From Beaufortia kweichowensis (taxonomy: Eukaryota; Chordata; Actinopteri; Cypriniformes; Gastromyzontidae), in the NCBI GenBank assembly GCA_019155185.1, contig CM032808.1, forward strand, positions 7,554,716 to 7,618,715: a DNA stretch of 64,000 nt. Reading direction: 5' to 3'. This document shows, in pieces, positions 50,567 to 62,712 of the stretch. Both the position numbers and the translations under genes were made by a program. How positions within the stretch are numbered: the first letter of the stretch is position 1; each line of letters opens with the position of its first letter. The notes under the pieces were generated by a model that saw only the letters and a list, made by a program, of their open reading frames with translations, made no database searches and was not told the origin of the DNA.

Positions 50567-51758
50567 TTTATTCATGTATTCAGTAAGCTCATTTACTCTA
50601 AGGCTGGCGGCAGTGGCACTGCGAATCAGCTTGTTCCCTTCACACCAACTTGCAAAAAGATACTCAATTTAAAAAAACATCATATACAGTTACTTACTAG
50701 TATAAAAGATTGCCAACAGACACATATGCAAAGCACACAACAGATCTGCTCTTTGTCAGCCTTCTATGCTTACAAGTTACAGGATTCTGAACTGAAGGCA
50801 ATTCTGCATCATACTCCGTTTGATTATGTTTAATTTACACATTTCCTATACAGTATATCTCCATGACCTTTTATTTTACAATGTAAGTCATTTGTCAAGA
50901 ACCATAAAAAGCACTTAATCTTAATAGTGGCCATGTTTCTGGTTAAAATAGGGCACAACGATTTGCTCGTTCATTCAGCAGAAGCTCCCCTGCTAAGAAA
51001 ATCGTTCCTGTTCATTCAACACAATGCCGAATACCCTGCCTGAACTCTCTGAGGTCATAAAAGACAAGGAAATTTTCAATAAACGCTTCCCAGGGGCATA
51101 AAGACAAGGACTCGGTCACACAGGATCATGAGCCCAGACCTGTCTAATACTTTCCAAGCATTTCATTACATTTTGACCGTCGATAGACATTCATCTAAAA
51201 TCAAAAAGGCTGTTTTGCTGATTTATTTTGGACATAAATCAGGAGCAACTTCTATAATGCATACTGGAGAGGATAAAAAGTGTAATTTATTATACTGCAG
51301 TCATAAGAGAGCCGCATTACTGCCTGAAAGCAAAGCATGGTAACAAAATGTATACAAAAGTCAAGTCATAAATGAAATCATAATATTGTGCAAGTTATTT
51401 CTAGACTATACTGTACCACAATTCTCATCGCAGACTCATAAAAGTTTCATGTCAATGCAGTGAAAAATACATCCTGGCTCTCCTCCAAAACAGCATCTGC
51501 TATAAATCGCTAGGCACAATAGTAACTCAAAGTTTCACCACTAAACTGACATGTGCCAAATTTTCCTCTCTGCAACACTGTTGATTTTGCCAGCAGTGGT
51601 GGTATGTACATCCATAATAGAAGAGGGTCCTGGATTCATACAGTCATACTGATGAGCTCGGAGGATTGTGGGAAATCTTTGTACCTCTTGCACTCACAAC
51701 TGCTTCACATACTGTACTTCAAGTTCTAGATGTTCCTGCGTACTGTAAGTCCTGTGCA
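50567..51758 (-). other. snx29: snx29 3' UTR (probable extent)
   Basis: Downstream of the snx29 stop on the minus strand there is no further open frame. AATAAA hexamers on the minus strand lie at 51227-51222 and 50572-50567. The second would give a 1.2-kb UTR; either could be used. The true end cannot be fixed from sequence alone. Confidence 0.3.
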
Positions 51759-51888
51759 TCAGAGATCTCCGCTCTGGGGTTCGGGGTTACGGGATTCTCG
51801 ACCCGAGTTGCGACCCAGCCTGGGGAATCTGCTGGAGGCTTTGGATCGGGCAGTTTTATTTCCACTTTCGCTGGCCGCTGGGGTGTCC
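51759..51888 (-). CDS. snx29: snx29 last coding exon (C-terminal tail and stop)
   Basis: A 130-nt coding part: one base completing a split glutamine codon, then 42 residues starting DTPAASESGNKTARSKASSR and ending NPEPQSGDL, with stop TGA at 51761-51759. The basic, Ser/Arg/Pro-rich tail and terminal QSGDL match vertebrate SNX29. The acceptor is ttccaacAG. This tail follows the PX domain directly and has no fold I recognise. Confidence 0.93.
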
Positions 51889-54711
51889 CTGTTGGAAAAC
51901 AAACACAAAAACAAATTAAACTCCCCGAGCTCCTTCGGTCTTAACTTCAGATGTTGTAATACCTTTAAAAAACAGATTTCCACCATTTCCACCAGTCACC
52001 TAAACGTTTAAAGGAAGCAGAGGAAACAACAGCGGGATGTTTTCTGTGCACAATGACTAACTGCTACTTGTCAGACTCGCTGTAGTAGGTAAATAAACAA
52101 TGAAACAAGCTCTCCAGAAACTAAATTATTTCCTTACAACCTCACGGGCCGCACAAAGACACACACATAACAAGCAATTCAAAGGTAACAAACTAAAAAT
52201 GATGAAAGTCTGTAAGTTTAGCACTAAGTGGACAACACCCGTTGGGTAAGTGTGTGTGTCCTGAGGCCTGTCCTGACCTTTAAATCTTTATGTTTATTAT
52301 GTATTACACCCTTCATGCTTGTCTGTGGGTTTTGCAAATATTTAACCAATTAAAAGTATTAAAAATAGCTTGTCAACTTTCACAACACAATGACACAATC
52401 ATTAAAAAACTAAGTGCCACATTTAGCGACTGAAATAAGCAGATTAATGGAAATTTTCAATCAGTTTTCTTGGAATAAGCTGCAATTAACACCTTTTGGC
52501 TCTATATCGCCATCTCTTCATATCCGCTGGTTGAGTGGATTGCAGAGTATTGTACTTACCTTCACATGTGCTGAAGTCAAATGACATCAAACTGACATTT
52601 CCTTTTAAAACCAACCAACAGCTCAACTTGCAAATCATTATTAAAGGTATACCATTGCAAATCAGGGTAAAGAGATTATCTTGAATATTGACTTTTTGTG
52701 TACTTGCTCAATAAAAACATTTTTAGTTATTTCTGACCCAAAAGGTTGAGATGAGTATAGGACAGCTCTAGCCTTTGGGAATGTGACTAGTGGTATGTCA
52801 CTCATGAGCTGTGCGAGACATTGACTCACTTGTGCAGGTGAGATATTTTCACGGGCAAACAACTTGTACAAGACGTGATGGGGCAGCACAGGGAGTTGCT
52901 TGGAAAAGTAACAGTGACATCAGAGCATCATGGGAAAGTCATGATAATAGAGCCACTTACTGAGCAGAGCGAGCGAGCAAATCCATCTGTACTGATTACA
53001 CACAACTAATAGTGGTCTGGAGGTTTTAAAGGAAATTCAATTTGGTACGGTTATGCAATCTGCATCTCTACACTCCCCGATCTGCTTCTTCTCTGCTGTA
53101 CTGCTGCTGTCAGATTCAACACAGGGCTGAGATATAAAAGAAGACCCAGAAAATGAAAAGGCTGGGCAGGGAGTAACAGACAATGGGAAAGAATGAAGTG
53201 CTGAGCAGCTTTCAATCAAACCTGAGCAGCGGGGAAGAAGTTCGAAGCAGGTAAATACTGTGGTGCCATGCCCCCTACCAGTAAATCCATCCACAGCTCC
53301 CCAAAAAAGAGAATACGCACACACATGAGCAGACAGAGGGCTTATCCGCAGCAGCTCATGTTATATAACCTCTAAGAACAGAGAATCTGCTCTTCATTTA
53401 TCCGTCCGCCTATCCTTTGCCCTAGGAACGCTTCTTGTTGTGGTTTTAGATGGATAATATCTAAAAAGCGAATTTTGAATCATCTCACTTGGGAGAACAC
53501 ACTCGATGGTCCCTTTGAGACCACCTCTGCTGAGACCTCCTCAGGCTCTTTAAACCGTAAAGATGCACAGATCCCAAGTGTCCTCTATTTCAAAGACAAA
53601 CTCAACGTTTTTGTTCTACAAAAACCTCCTCACAAGGTTTTTTGAAAGACCTTCGTCGCCCCGCTCGTAACTGACAGCGGCGGTGAGGAGATGCCAGGGT
53701 TCGGCACACAAGAGCCGTTTGAACATGAAAGGATTCCCTGGTTGGCAGCGTTCAGTCACTGTAACCCCTGTGTGACAGCTTTCCAGTGTCTGTTTGCCAG
53801 GAGGCAGCTTTTTGGCACGTACTTATTATTACCGATGTGTTTCAGTAGCAGGAACAGGCACTTCAGGCCTGAAAGCTGATTTCAAAGAACAGGAACAGAA
53901 AGAACGACACCATGTAAAATACACAATCTGAGTCATATGTTTTTTGTGACAAAAGCCTGCCCGTTCATACACTGCGTCCAACTTCAGCTGGACTCTCTCT
54001 GAATTATCTTCCGTCATGGCCGACCCAAAAGTCATTATCTTCTTAATACCTGCCAACGGTTCTCTTTTAATTAAATCAGATTTGATGTAAGGCTAAAATA
54101 GGTTCTTCATTAATTTCCTGTTTGTAATTGGGTCACGCTGGCAGACGCAGACGCAGACTTAATGATAAACCAATGAGATGCAGTGCGTGAAAGAAGTCTG
54201 AGCCGATCGATGTGCCGATCGATGAGCCAATTGGAATAGACAATTAGCCAGTGAAACGCAGGAAGACATAACGAATTTCCTGTCACACAACAGATTTCAG
54301 ATGTTGGTTTTTCCAGACTTGTGCATCTCAGCATGTCAGTAAATCATACAGTATATTATTTTGAAACATTGTCTTCTCATACAATTGATTTGCATACCTT
54401 TCGCTTGAAATGATTCAAATTTAACATCATCATCAATGCAGTCATTTTTTGATTTTAAAGTGATCATAATGTTACAGGCAATTATTTTCTTACAGGTATT
54501 ATGGCTATTAACACTATTAATATAAGGATTATCTGATTATAAACTTACATGCAATTACTTTCAATTCGTTTTGTAAACGTTCATCCTATTAAAACAATTG
54601 CTATATTATTCATTTTTATTTATACTGTTATTATTTTTGTCACTACTATCTGTATAAATATGTATTACCTGTAATGATAATAAATTAATAACTATGGCTA
54701 TAGAATAGAAT

Positions 54712-54786
54712 TTAAGTGAACTAAACTAAATTGAATCAAACTGAATCAAATGCAACTGAATCAAATCAAATTGAACTGAACTGAAC
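54712..54786 (+). repeat. Degenerate (aaactgaatc)n simple repeat
   Basis: Irregular repeats of ttgaatcaaac, ctgaatcaaatg, caactgaatcaaat and ttgaactgaact abut the palindromic MITE. Related words (ctgaactgaatcgaactgaa) continue on its far side, so the MITE appears inserted into this repeat. Confidence 0.7.
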
Positions 54787-54935
54787 TTCAGGGGTGCGTT
54801 TCCCAAAAGCATCGTTAGCCGACTGCGGTCGCAAGTTCCATCGTTACCAACATAGTTCAATGATTCGGTGTTGGTAACGACAGAACTTGTGACCATAGTT
54901 GGCTAAACGATGCTTTTGGAAAACGCACCCCTGAA
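54787..54935. mobile_element. Palindromic MITE (149 bp) in snx29 intron
   Basis: The left arm begins ttcaggggtgcgtttcccaa and the right arm ends ttggaaaacgcacccctgaa. The arms are about 52 bp and contain aagcatcgttagcc / ggctaaacgatgctt. The loop itself holds a second inversion (gttaccaac...gttggtaac). Almost the whole element can fold as one hairpin. I recognise the 'gcgtttcccaaaagcatcgt' end from a widespread teleost MITE; no transposase frame is present. Confidence 0.85.
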
Positions 54936-55308
54936 CTGAATCGAACTGAATGTTGGAGAAACTTGCTATCCAAAGATGCTTTTTATAGTGACCAACAGCA
55001 TTATAACATGCCAAATACTGTATCTTTTTGTCATTTTAAAAAGCAGATTCATGTGTCTGCACTGCAGTCGTTGGAGCGATGCTGTACAGTCCCGAAAAAA
55101 ATCACGCCAGATACTGTAGTCGCCTGCTGCGTCTGCTGCTTTATCCAGCATGCATTTGTAGCATCTAAAAGTTTGATTGGCTTGGCATATTTATGTAACA
55201 ACTCTACACTGGCCTATATCTTATATTACAGCACTGAATTACAGTGTGAACATAAGTTCACAAACATAAGTTGATGGTTAATGAATGTGAATTACTGCAT
55301 GTACTCAC

Positions 55309-55448
55309 TGGCAGAAAGGCAGTAGCTGCAGTAAGGTCTCCTTGGTGGGCTGGGCAGTGAATTCAGGCAGCGTCTGGATCAGTTTATTCATCACCATACG
55401 TATGTACGACTGCAGCTGTTTTCTTCTTTCTTCTACGAACTTGGCATC
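55309..55448 (-). CDS. snx29: snx29 penultimate coding exon (end of PX domain)
   Basis: A 140-nt exon encoding the C-terminal helices of the PX domain: DAKFVEERRKQLQSYIRMVM, then NKLIQTLPEF, TAQPTKETLLQLLPFC. FVEERRKQLQ is the PX helix that carries a basic phosphoinositide-contacting residue. The acceptor is gtgtttgcAG and the donor CA|GTGAGT. The two trailing bases join the first base of the last exon to make Q. It aligns with human SNX29 without gaps. Confidence 0.95.
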
Positions 55449-55943
55449 CTGCAAACACACACACACACAGACACACAGAGAGGTACGTTATGCCGCAGGG
55501 CTCTTCGACTGGCAGCCTGCGGGCCATATCTGAGCTCTGAAAGAGATCAATAAATGAGAAACGAATGACAAAAGGATTGAAAATAATGCTTTACATGTCT
55601 AGAATTTTATGTTTCAAATCTAGTCACAGAATCCTGAACACTGTCACATCAAGTTTGTCAAGATAAATATCTGAGAACAACGTGCTAATTCATTCATAAT
55701 ATTTGCAGGACTAAAGATGAATTTTTCTTCATTGAACTGAAGGATTACAGAGCAAGTATTTTTTCAATTATAAATGAATGTCTCATGCACAGTTGAGCAA
55801 TGACAATTTGATAAAGGATGTTTTATGTGGGTCGGTATTGCTAAATATACTGAATTTACCAGATTTCTTCAATGTCATTTCTCATTCAAATGTTTTTATA
55901 ATTCAAACATTTCTAATTCATTCTAAAACTAAAATTATTATGC

Positions 55944-56088
55944 GTTTCTGTAGCTCAAACAGTATAGCATTGTATTAGCAGTGCAAAGGTCATGGGTTTG
56001 ATATCTAAAGAACACACAATTACAAAAGAAATCCTTGAATAAACTGTAAGTCACTTTAGATGAAAGCATCCCCCAAATGCATAAATGT
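55944..56088 (+). mobile_element. tRNA-headed SINE, nearly full length
   Basis: Head gtttctgtagctcaaacagt, then atagcattgtattagc (A-box region), and caaaggtcatgggtttgata (B-box region). A short body follows, then the standard tail ctgtaagtcactttagatga, aagcatcccccaaatgcata. A 145-bp unit with all parts in order, antisense to snx29. Confidence 0.8.
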
Positions 56089-59000
56089 TTTTATTTTTCC
56101 AAGTAAAACATAAAAAAAATTTGTTGGTGTACCGTTCTGTGTGTAGCAATGACATTATTCATTTTCATCTTTCTGTTTCATCCTTATTTTCATATTGTGT
56201 CATTAAACCTTTACAGCACCACAACATCCCAATATAATCCAGCATATCAAACTGATGGATAACCAGATCAACGTCTGTGATGTGGCGGGGAGACATCAAA
56301 AGCAAATGAGATAGAACAAGGAACAGTGAGTGAGAGAGATTAATATGTTATTAATGTCCCCTTGATGGCTGATTAATTGGCCCTGATGCTCTGGTTCTCG
56401 TCTCTATGTGTGTGTGTGGGACATCATTCATGTCTTGTGTGCTTAAGGAAGTTGACTACTCTAAATGTAGCGTCACCCATCCCATCAGAGGGTGACCGCT
56501 CAATCACCCGATGACGGTAAAGAGAATTAGGAAGTGTGTTTGTGCCAGTGTCATTCTGCATCTCAGCATTAGTGCACTGTTAGGCCATAAAGTTCTAATG
56601 GTGATCTATCTTCAACAGGCATGAAAAGGCATAAAAGTTGATTATGATACGGGATATGTGGCGGAGATCACCGCTGTCAGATTATCTTACCCGAGAGGGC
56701 GTGCCTGCCAAGACTGATTTAATGCCCCGTCTGAGGGCTCACGTCATCCCTCTGAAGACATGTGAGCCATGACACCAAGCACAAATCACTGCACTTTGTT
56801 TAGTTTGTTTTGCTTTACTCATTTTCAATAACGTTACGATACATTTTCTGGATTACTCAATAAATATTTTGTTGAGCAACAGCACAGACTGTCACACACA
56901 CAGTCTTACTGCAAGCGAATACTGTATAACTGATGTTTTTTAGCCTTTATTGTCCACACTAAGATGTTCAGACGATGTGCTAACGCAAACACACGCCTGC
57001 AATTCACACAAACAACTCGTGACAAAACCAACAAGCAATCTCTCCAGCCAATGTAGTGTTTCTCTGGAGATAATCTTCACAGAGTGCTGTCTTTGGGCCA
57101 GTTTTGTTTCTTTTTATCGACAGGCTCCTCTCCAAATTTCTCAAAGCACAGTTCTGCCCGTCTCTCTCAGACACAGAAAAATCACTGCCAGACGCTTCCA
57201 TTATAGCCAATAAAGACTTGCTGAAGTGCTTCTCCATCTTCACAAGCCATTGTCTGCAGGAGGAGATGGCTTCAGCCAGCTGGAGCGACACAGAGGATTG
57301 TGCTTGTAGAAATCACACGTGCTGCATGTATGGACACGTGTGCAGAAAATGACAAAGTGTGAGGTTAAAGCCGGTACAGTAAAGCCCGACACAACCCGTC
57401 ATATTCTCGCCGAGAATTAAACGCTTATGAGTGAAAGAAAGGAGGAAGATTTATAATGTGGCTCATTGCGCTGAAGGGAGTACCAACAAAGCAGTGGGAT
57501 GTTTAGCATGGTTAAATAACCTCATTTCTTGAACAAATACAAACTGATGGTATATACAATACAGTGGGGTCCGGGGTAAAATTCTGTAACTAAACCAAAA
57601 ACGTAAAATTAATGAAATGATAAGAAATACTTGATATTCCACATACATGCATTCTAGGTCACTGATCAAAAAACAACTGTGTGACATTTTATTGAACTTT
57701 GTACAAAAGGTCATATTCCCAGGATTGCATTGGTGCACACAAAACACTAGCATTTTTAGTAAACGTAAAAACGGGATTTCCAAAATCATGACGAGCCAAA
57801 GCAACTGCCGAATTAGACAATGACAGTTAGTTAATATAAAATCCACTTTTCAAACAACCCATGGGAGATCATATGGATGTTCTCACGCACGTTTTACACG
57901 CTATAGGTGCAAGAAAAAACAACATGCATACACTAGGCATATTGCATATGCATACAAAATCCAGGAGTTATAATTTATTCACTTTGATTTGTGAAAGCAG
58001 AAATGGCAAATGCTGCATTAATGGGAACGGGGCACATCCTCCTGGGGCTGTCATCTTTAATGCAAAGAAAGGAAAGTTCAATTAAAGCTGCGCAGAAGAA
58101 GCCCGAACAGACAACAGACTGTCTTCCGTGTCTCTGCTTCCCTCAAATTTTTGTTTAAGCTACTAAAATAGTAGGAAATCAATAATGTATGACACAGGTA
58201 GCCAGTACAATACTGACCATGTGATAAAAACCGTAAAGAACCGTCCTGTACTCTTGCTCTCAAAAAATATGGTTACTAATGTCTTGAACAAGGTGTGGCC
58301 TAATGATGAGAACAAATGGGTCAGTAAATATGTGTGGACCTGCAGAGGGTTTGTGAATAATTCAGCGCACAGAAAGCAGCTGGTGAGAAGTGGCCTCCAC
58401 ATAAAGTTCACACAAAGTCTTAAAATTTAAAGAATCTCCTAATAGTTATTTCATCAAGATTCTCCGGCAAAGGTTCTCACACTAACTGTACCAAACCACT
58501 AAAAAACAAGAATATTCACTTGTTTTAATCATTGCAATAAATGCTCTGTAAATGTGGGTCATGAGGATTTTCAAGGGATTTTCATTTGTCTGTGGAGACC
58601 AGAAATGTAATAAACAATGTGAGCAAAATGTGGACGTTAACAATTTTCTTTATAAAATCAAAGTGATGTATCTATCTATAGTACGTTTTCACACTAGGGG
58701 TTTAGTTTATGAAACAAATGTGAATATATATAAATTTCCCATGTGGTTTTCCCAATATATATAAATGGATGGCCAATCTCCTCAAGCTTTTTAATAGGAT
58801 ACTTTATATGATCTCTCATTACCACCTTAAACCAGCTGCACACTGTGCGGTTTTTTGACCCTTTTATGATCGTCGCTTGTCAGATCTCAGGTTAAATCTA
58901 CGGCACAATGTATGATATATCAAAAGTCTTCTACAGTACATGAGGCTGTACGGTACACACACTTTGGTCTCACATTAAAGCACCGCTGACTCATCTGTCT

Positions 59001-60146
59001 ATCACTGGAAAAGTATGCAGAAATTCAACAAAAAATGTGCTGAATATCACACATTGTGGCCTGAGACAGTCCCTTAAGATCAGCTTGTCTCCAAAATGAT
59101 AAAACAAGAAAGCCTCAAAAGCACAGCCTATAAATTTGAGCCTTTAGGTATGAAAAAGTAAAAGTGTAGCTGAGGAGCTCACGAGGTGACAGTTTGACTG
59201 GTGTGCTGACAGTTGCTTCTCTTTGATATCATCATTCTTCGCATGGTTGGGCAGGGTTTGGCGCGGTTCTGTGTGGTAGTCAGGGCACATTTGACAGGAA
59301 GCTGGGGAGCATTTAGTGTATTCGCCCAGCGAGCCTCTGACAAATCAGCTGTTTAGGAGCTGTTACGATGGCTGAACGCCAAGGGGTCTGACATGTCCCG
59401 AGCAGCTGGAGTCATGGACAAAGACATCAACCAGATGACAAATTCATATTTCAAGATAAATGACATAATACACAGAATTTAATAAGGTAATTAAGTAACT
59501 TAAAAGGACTTTTTAAGACACAGAGGGATACTGTACACACAAGCCTGAATATGAGAAATCCTTTACATTTGTATTTTTCAGCTATTTTATTCAACAAAAC
59601 TACAAAAATATGTAACTGATATTTAAGCTCTACAGTACAGAAGGAATATCTAACCCGATGTCACGCTGGTTTCATTCAAAAACACAAAGGGTCTGGAAGG
59701 GTAATTACACAAGCTGGTGTCTCAAGCCGAAAGATGAAGCCGAGACTTTCAGATGGAGATTACACAAAGCAAGGCCTCAATTTCATCCAAGTGCAGAAGA
59801 TCAGGAGCCCACACTTTCAAAGAGTCTGGAAGAATCAAACCAAAACCAAAACGATATTTGATTTCCCATCATTAGTCTAGTCAATGTTACTAGCGCCCCA
59901 GAAGAAGGAGAACATAGTTCTGCTACACAGTTCAAAGTCAGCTTTTAGTTCAGTAAGGCAAGATTACAGGATGGACTCTCACAACCAAGATGCATCAAAA
60001 ATCACAGTAATAAGAGCGAGAGAGAGAACATTCGGGGCGAAAACCATATAGAGTATGTTGCACATGTACTTTACTGGAGCTAGCGCATGTTTTTTGGCAA
60101 AAAAAAAGAAATGCACACAGGCATGCAGAGTTAGTTACTCTACTGG

Positions 60147-60186
60147 CTATCTATCTATCTATCCATCCATCCATCCATCCATCCAT
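60147..60186 (+). repeat. Compound (CTAT)n(CCAT)n microsatellite
   Basis: Four ctat units followed by about six ccat units, without interruption. Confidence 0.95.
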
Positions 60187-61308
60187 GTCTACTATTTACA
60201 AAATAAACAAAAGCACTATTAAAATAATTTTAAATTGAACTGAATTGTCTCTTTTAGTGTTACTTGCATAATTCAAACAAAATTATTTAATAATAACCAT
60301 ATATGCAACACTTTATGATTTTTATCTTTTGGTAAGGTGGAGTTTTCTGTTTTTATATTTAGGTATATTTATATTTATAATATTTAGGTCCCTATAGAGA
60401 GCCTGATAATAAACCAAATGAGAATACATATGTAACATTTTATCAGTTTTGAAATTCTGGTTACAGTATACTCTATTAGGTATAATACTGATTATTTTAA
60501 GTTACTTGTATCTTTGGAGTTACTGAAACGCAAAACACAAATGTTGAAAAGGAAAACTTCAACTTCAAAAGATTATTAAATCCATTTTATCTTATTATTT
60601 ATACAAATAGATCCAAACACAATGATTCAACTTGTCCAAAGTCACTAAAAGGGTCACAGCTCTGGTAAGGACCGACAAGGATCAGGTATGCGCAATGGCA
60701 CGTATCATGAAGAAATAGAACCGATCCCTGTTTTTACGAACCGCCGCCAAGCTCCAGTATAATAATAACAGAATTAACGACTACACAGCAGCTAATCTCA
60801 ATGGGGCCGATGATTACCAACAAAGCCCTGTCGCCATCAAACCTTCACAGCTGCCGTCATTTCGATTTAAAAGCCAGCACTCCACGCACCCTTTTTTCCC
60901 CTGCTTTCCTCTTCTAACGGAGCCCTCGGGGCTTCCACACTCCAGTGAAATTTACATGTCAAAGTTGCAGCCGAAACTTGAGCGGAAGGCAGTTAGCAGC
61001 TCTCGCCTCTCAGAAACAGGAACAGAGAGGCAGGTGCGTGGATTCTGCACATCAGCTATAACCAGACCGTGCATAAGCCTGTAAAGATCATTACATTTTG
61101 GCTATGCAAAATAATTATTATTTGTCATGCAAATAATTGCAATTTAAAAAACTGTTCGTAACACTTGCAGCGTATGCTTAACGGACAAACACCTTAAGAA
61201 GAACATGATCCCTTTTAGCCCTTACAGCTTTGTAAACAAATATTTGACAATAACTTTTGTTTGAGTGTGTTATCACTTATGAAATATGAATATCACTCTT
61301 TCTTTGTG

Positions 61309-61436
61309 TAACTGCATTTTATTCAAAGTGACACTTTGCAACACTGCATCCAAACTCTTCAATTTCTTTATCAGTATCTGTGTTCCCTGGGAATCAAACT
61401 AATGATGCTCCACAAACTGAGATACAGGAACACTGG
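61309..61436 (-). mobile_element. tRNA-headed SINE, minus strand
   Basis: On the minus strand: ccagtgttcctgtatctcag (A-box region), ttagtttgattcccagggaa (clear B box), then a short body and the tail fragment gtcactttgaataaaatgca. Same class as 12473-12649 and 55944-56088; here it lies in the same orientation as snx29. Confidence 0.75.
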
Positions 61437-62571
61437 CACAACGCTAAAAAAGTGAATCTGGATCCCTTTAAATTCTTCTTTATACTTTCACGCGAATCGC
61501 TCGTACTTAGCACACAATAATAACCATGTGAACTCATTTCCTCAGCCGTTTTCCACTCCTCGGTGTTAAGAGCGAAGAGAAAAACAGGGTGCGAAGGTAA
61601 AAAAAGTCTGTTTTTGAAGTTAAGACCAACTACTGACTCCTGCTAGTGCAAAACTAATATGCTCAGAGCATCTACAAAGCGTGCTCTCTTCACGCCAGAC
61701 CCGGGGTTGATTGACTCTTTTGATTGGCTGTCCTTGAGGCTGGAGGCATAGGCTGGCAGGGCCTGTCTGGGTCCTGGTAAATCAGGTCTGTCTTTCACGC
61801 TCTAAAAAGTCTACCTTTGAAGGGCTGCTCAGAGGCCACCGGCTCTGGGTGGCACACTCTCAAATCAGGCGGGGAGAGGAAGCAGTGCCACCACCCAATT
61901 ACATGCCCCTGGGTGAACAGAGGCAAAGAGGAGGAAAATGAAAGGACAGGTGGGAATCAAGAGTGCTGTCAGAGTGGCCCATCATCATTAGCGCATACAG
62001 AGCCGCCCTGTTGATGATGCTGATGGGAGCGGGGCAGAGGGCAGGACCACGTGACACGTACCACGGCCAGAGCAATCGGGTCCTTATGCACACTACTCTG
62101 CAGCTATAGGAAATCTGTCGATAACGTTGCACAAGAACTCTGTGAGTGGCGAGATTGATGGTGATGGTATTGGACTTTAGATAAGAATATTAGAAAACGG
62201 CTTTCAAAGCTCCACCTATCAATACTGTATAATTTTATGGTGGACTTCTGCAAGATTCTCTCGTATGAACTGAGAGCTCTGTTCAGAAAGTGCTGAAGAA
62301 GTAGCCATCATAGTAGTTGAAATCCGTAACTCAAACATGGCAATTTGGCAAAAAGTCCACCTTTAAAATAGCACCTTGTTCTCTCGTGTGAACATACTAG
62401 CCCGGTTTTCCTCTTTATTTTGACATTTTGTGCTCCACTGAGATAAAACACGACTATCAAAATGTTTCCTCCTAAGGTAACACTGAAAATGGCCTTGAAA
62501 CTGATTCTGTTAGTATCTCATAAGATAAGCTTGAGGTATTACATGCAGCATGAGAAAGCAGCTTTACGTAC

Positions 62572-62712
62572 CTTGTTGCCGATGGCTTTTTTAGGTGGGA
62601 AATTAAAGGTGTCGACCTGTGGGAATTGTGACCGCAGGTAATTGTGCAGAACCCTGAACTCAGCATAACGCCGATACACGTTCCACTCATTGTCCAAGAT
62701 CCTAATGTATAC
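62572..62712 (-). CDS. snx29: snx29 coding exon: first half of the PX domain
   Basis: A 141-nt exon, in phase 0 at both ends, encoding 47 residues of the PX (phosphoinositide-binding) domain: VYIRILDNEWNVYRRYAEFR, then VLHNYLRSQFPQVDTF and NFPPKKAIGNK. RRYAEF is the PX signature whose arginine contacts the 3-phosphate. FPPKKAIG is the proline-rich membrane loop. The acceptor is ttatatttcAG and the donor AAG|GTACGT. SNX29 is a RUN, coiled-coil and PX sorting nexin. The RUN and coiled-coil exons lie off the right edge; only the last 136 residues are in the window. Confidence 0.96.

Larger units (their letters stand above)
51889..55308 (-). other. snx29: snx29 penultimate intron
   Basis: A 3.4-kb intron on the minus strand (donor GTGAGT at 55308, acceptor AG at 51890-51889). 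It holds a 149-bp palindromic MITE (54787-54935) preceded by a degenerate aactgaatc-type simple repeat. Nothing coding is recognised. Confidence 0.85.
55449..62571 (-). other. snx29: snx29 intron before the penultimate exon
   Basis: A 7.1-kb intron on the minus strand (donor GTACGT at 62571, acceptor AG at 55450-55449). It starts next to an (AC)n-rich polypurine/pyrimidine tract and contains SINEs at 55944-56088 and 61309-61436 and a tetranucleotide microsatellite at 60147. Parts near 56.3-57.4, 60.8-61.0 and 61.7-62.1 kb are GC-richer without recognisable coding content. A block at 57550-57850 starting acagtggggtccggggtaaa may be another eroded DNA transposon. Confidence 0.85.

Noticed and set aside
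53037..53324. A 95-codon minus-strand open frame inside the snx29 penultimate intron, same strand as the gene
   Set aside because: SNX29 exons on either side join in frame without it, the sequence has no PX or tail similarity, and no flanking splice sites in the right phase were evident.
57004..57291. A 95-codon minus-strand frame within an snx29 intron (starts MSLQLAEAISSCRQW)
   Set aside because: The PX exon at 62572 joins directly to 55448 in phase 0, giving the complete, gap-free PX domain, so an intervening coding exon is not needed.
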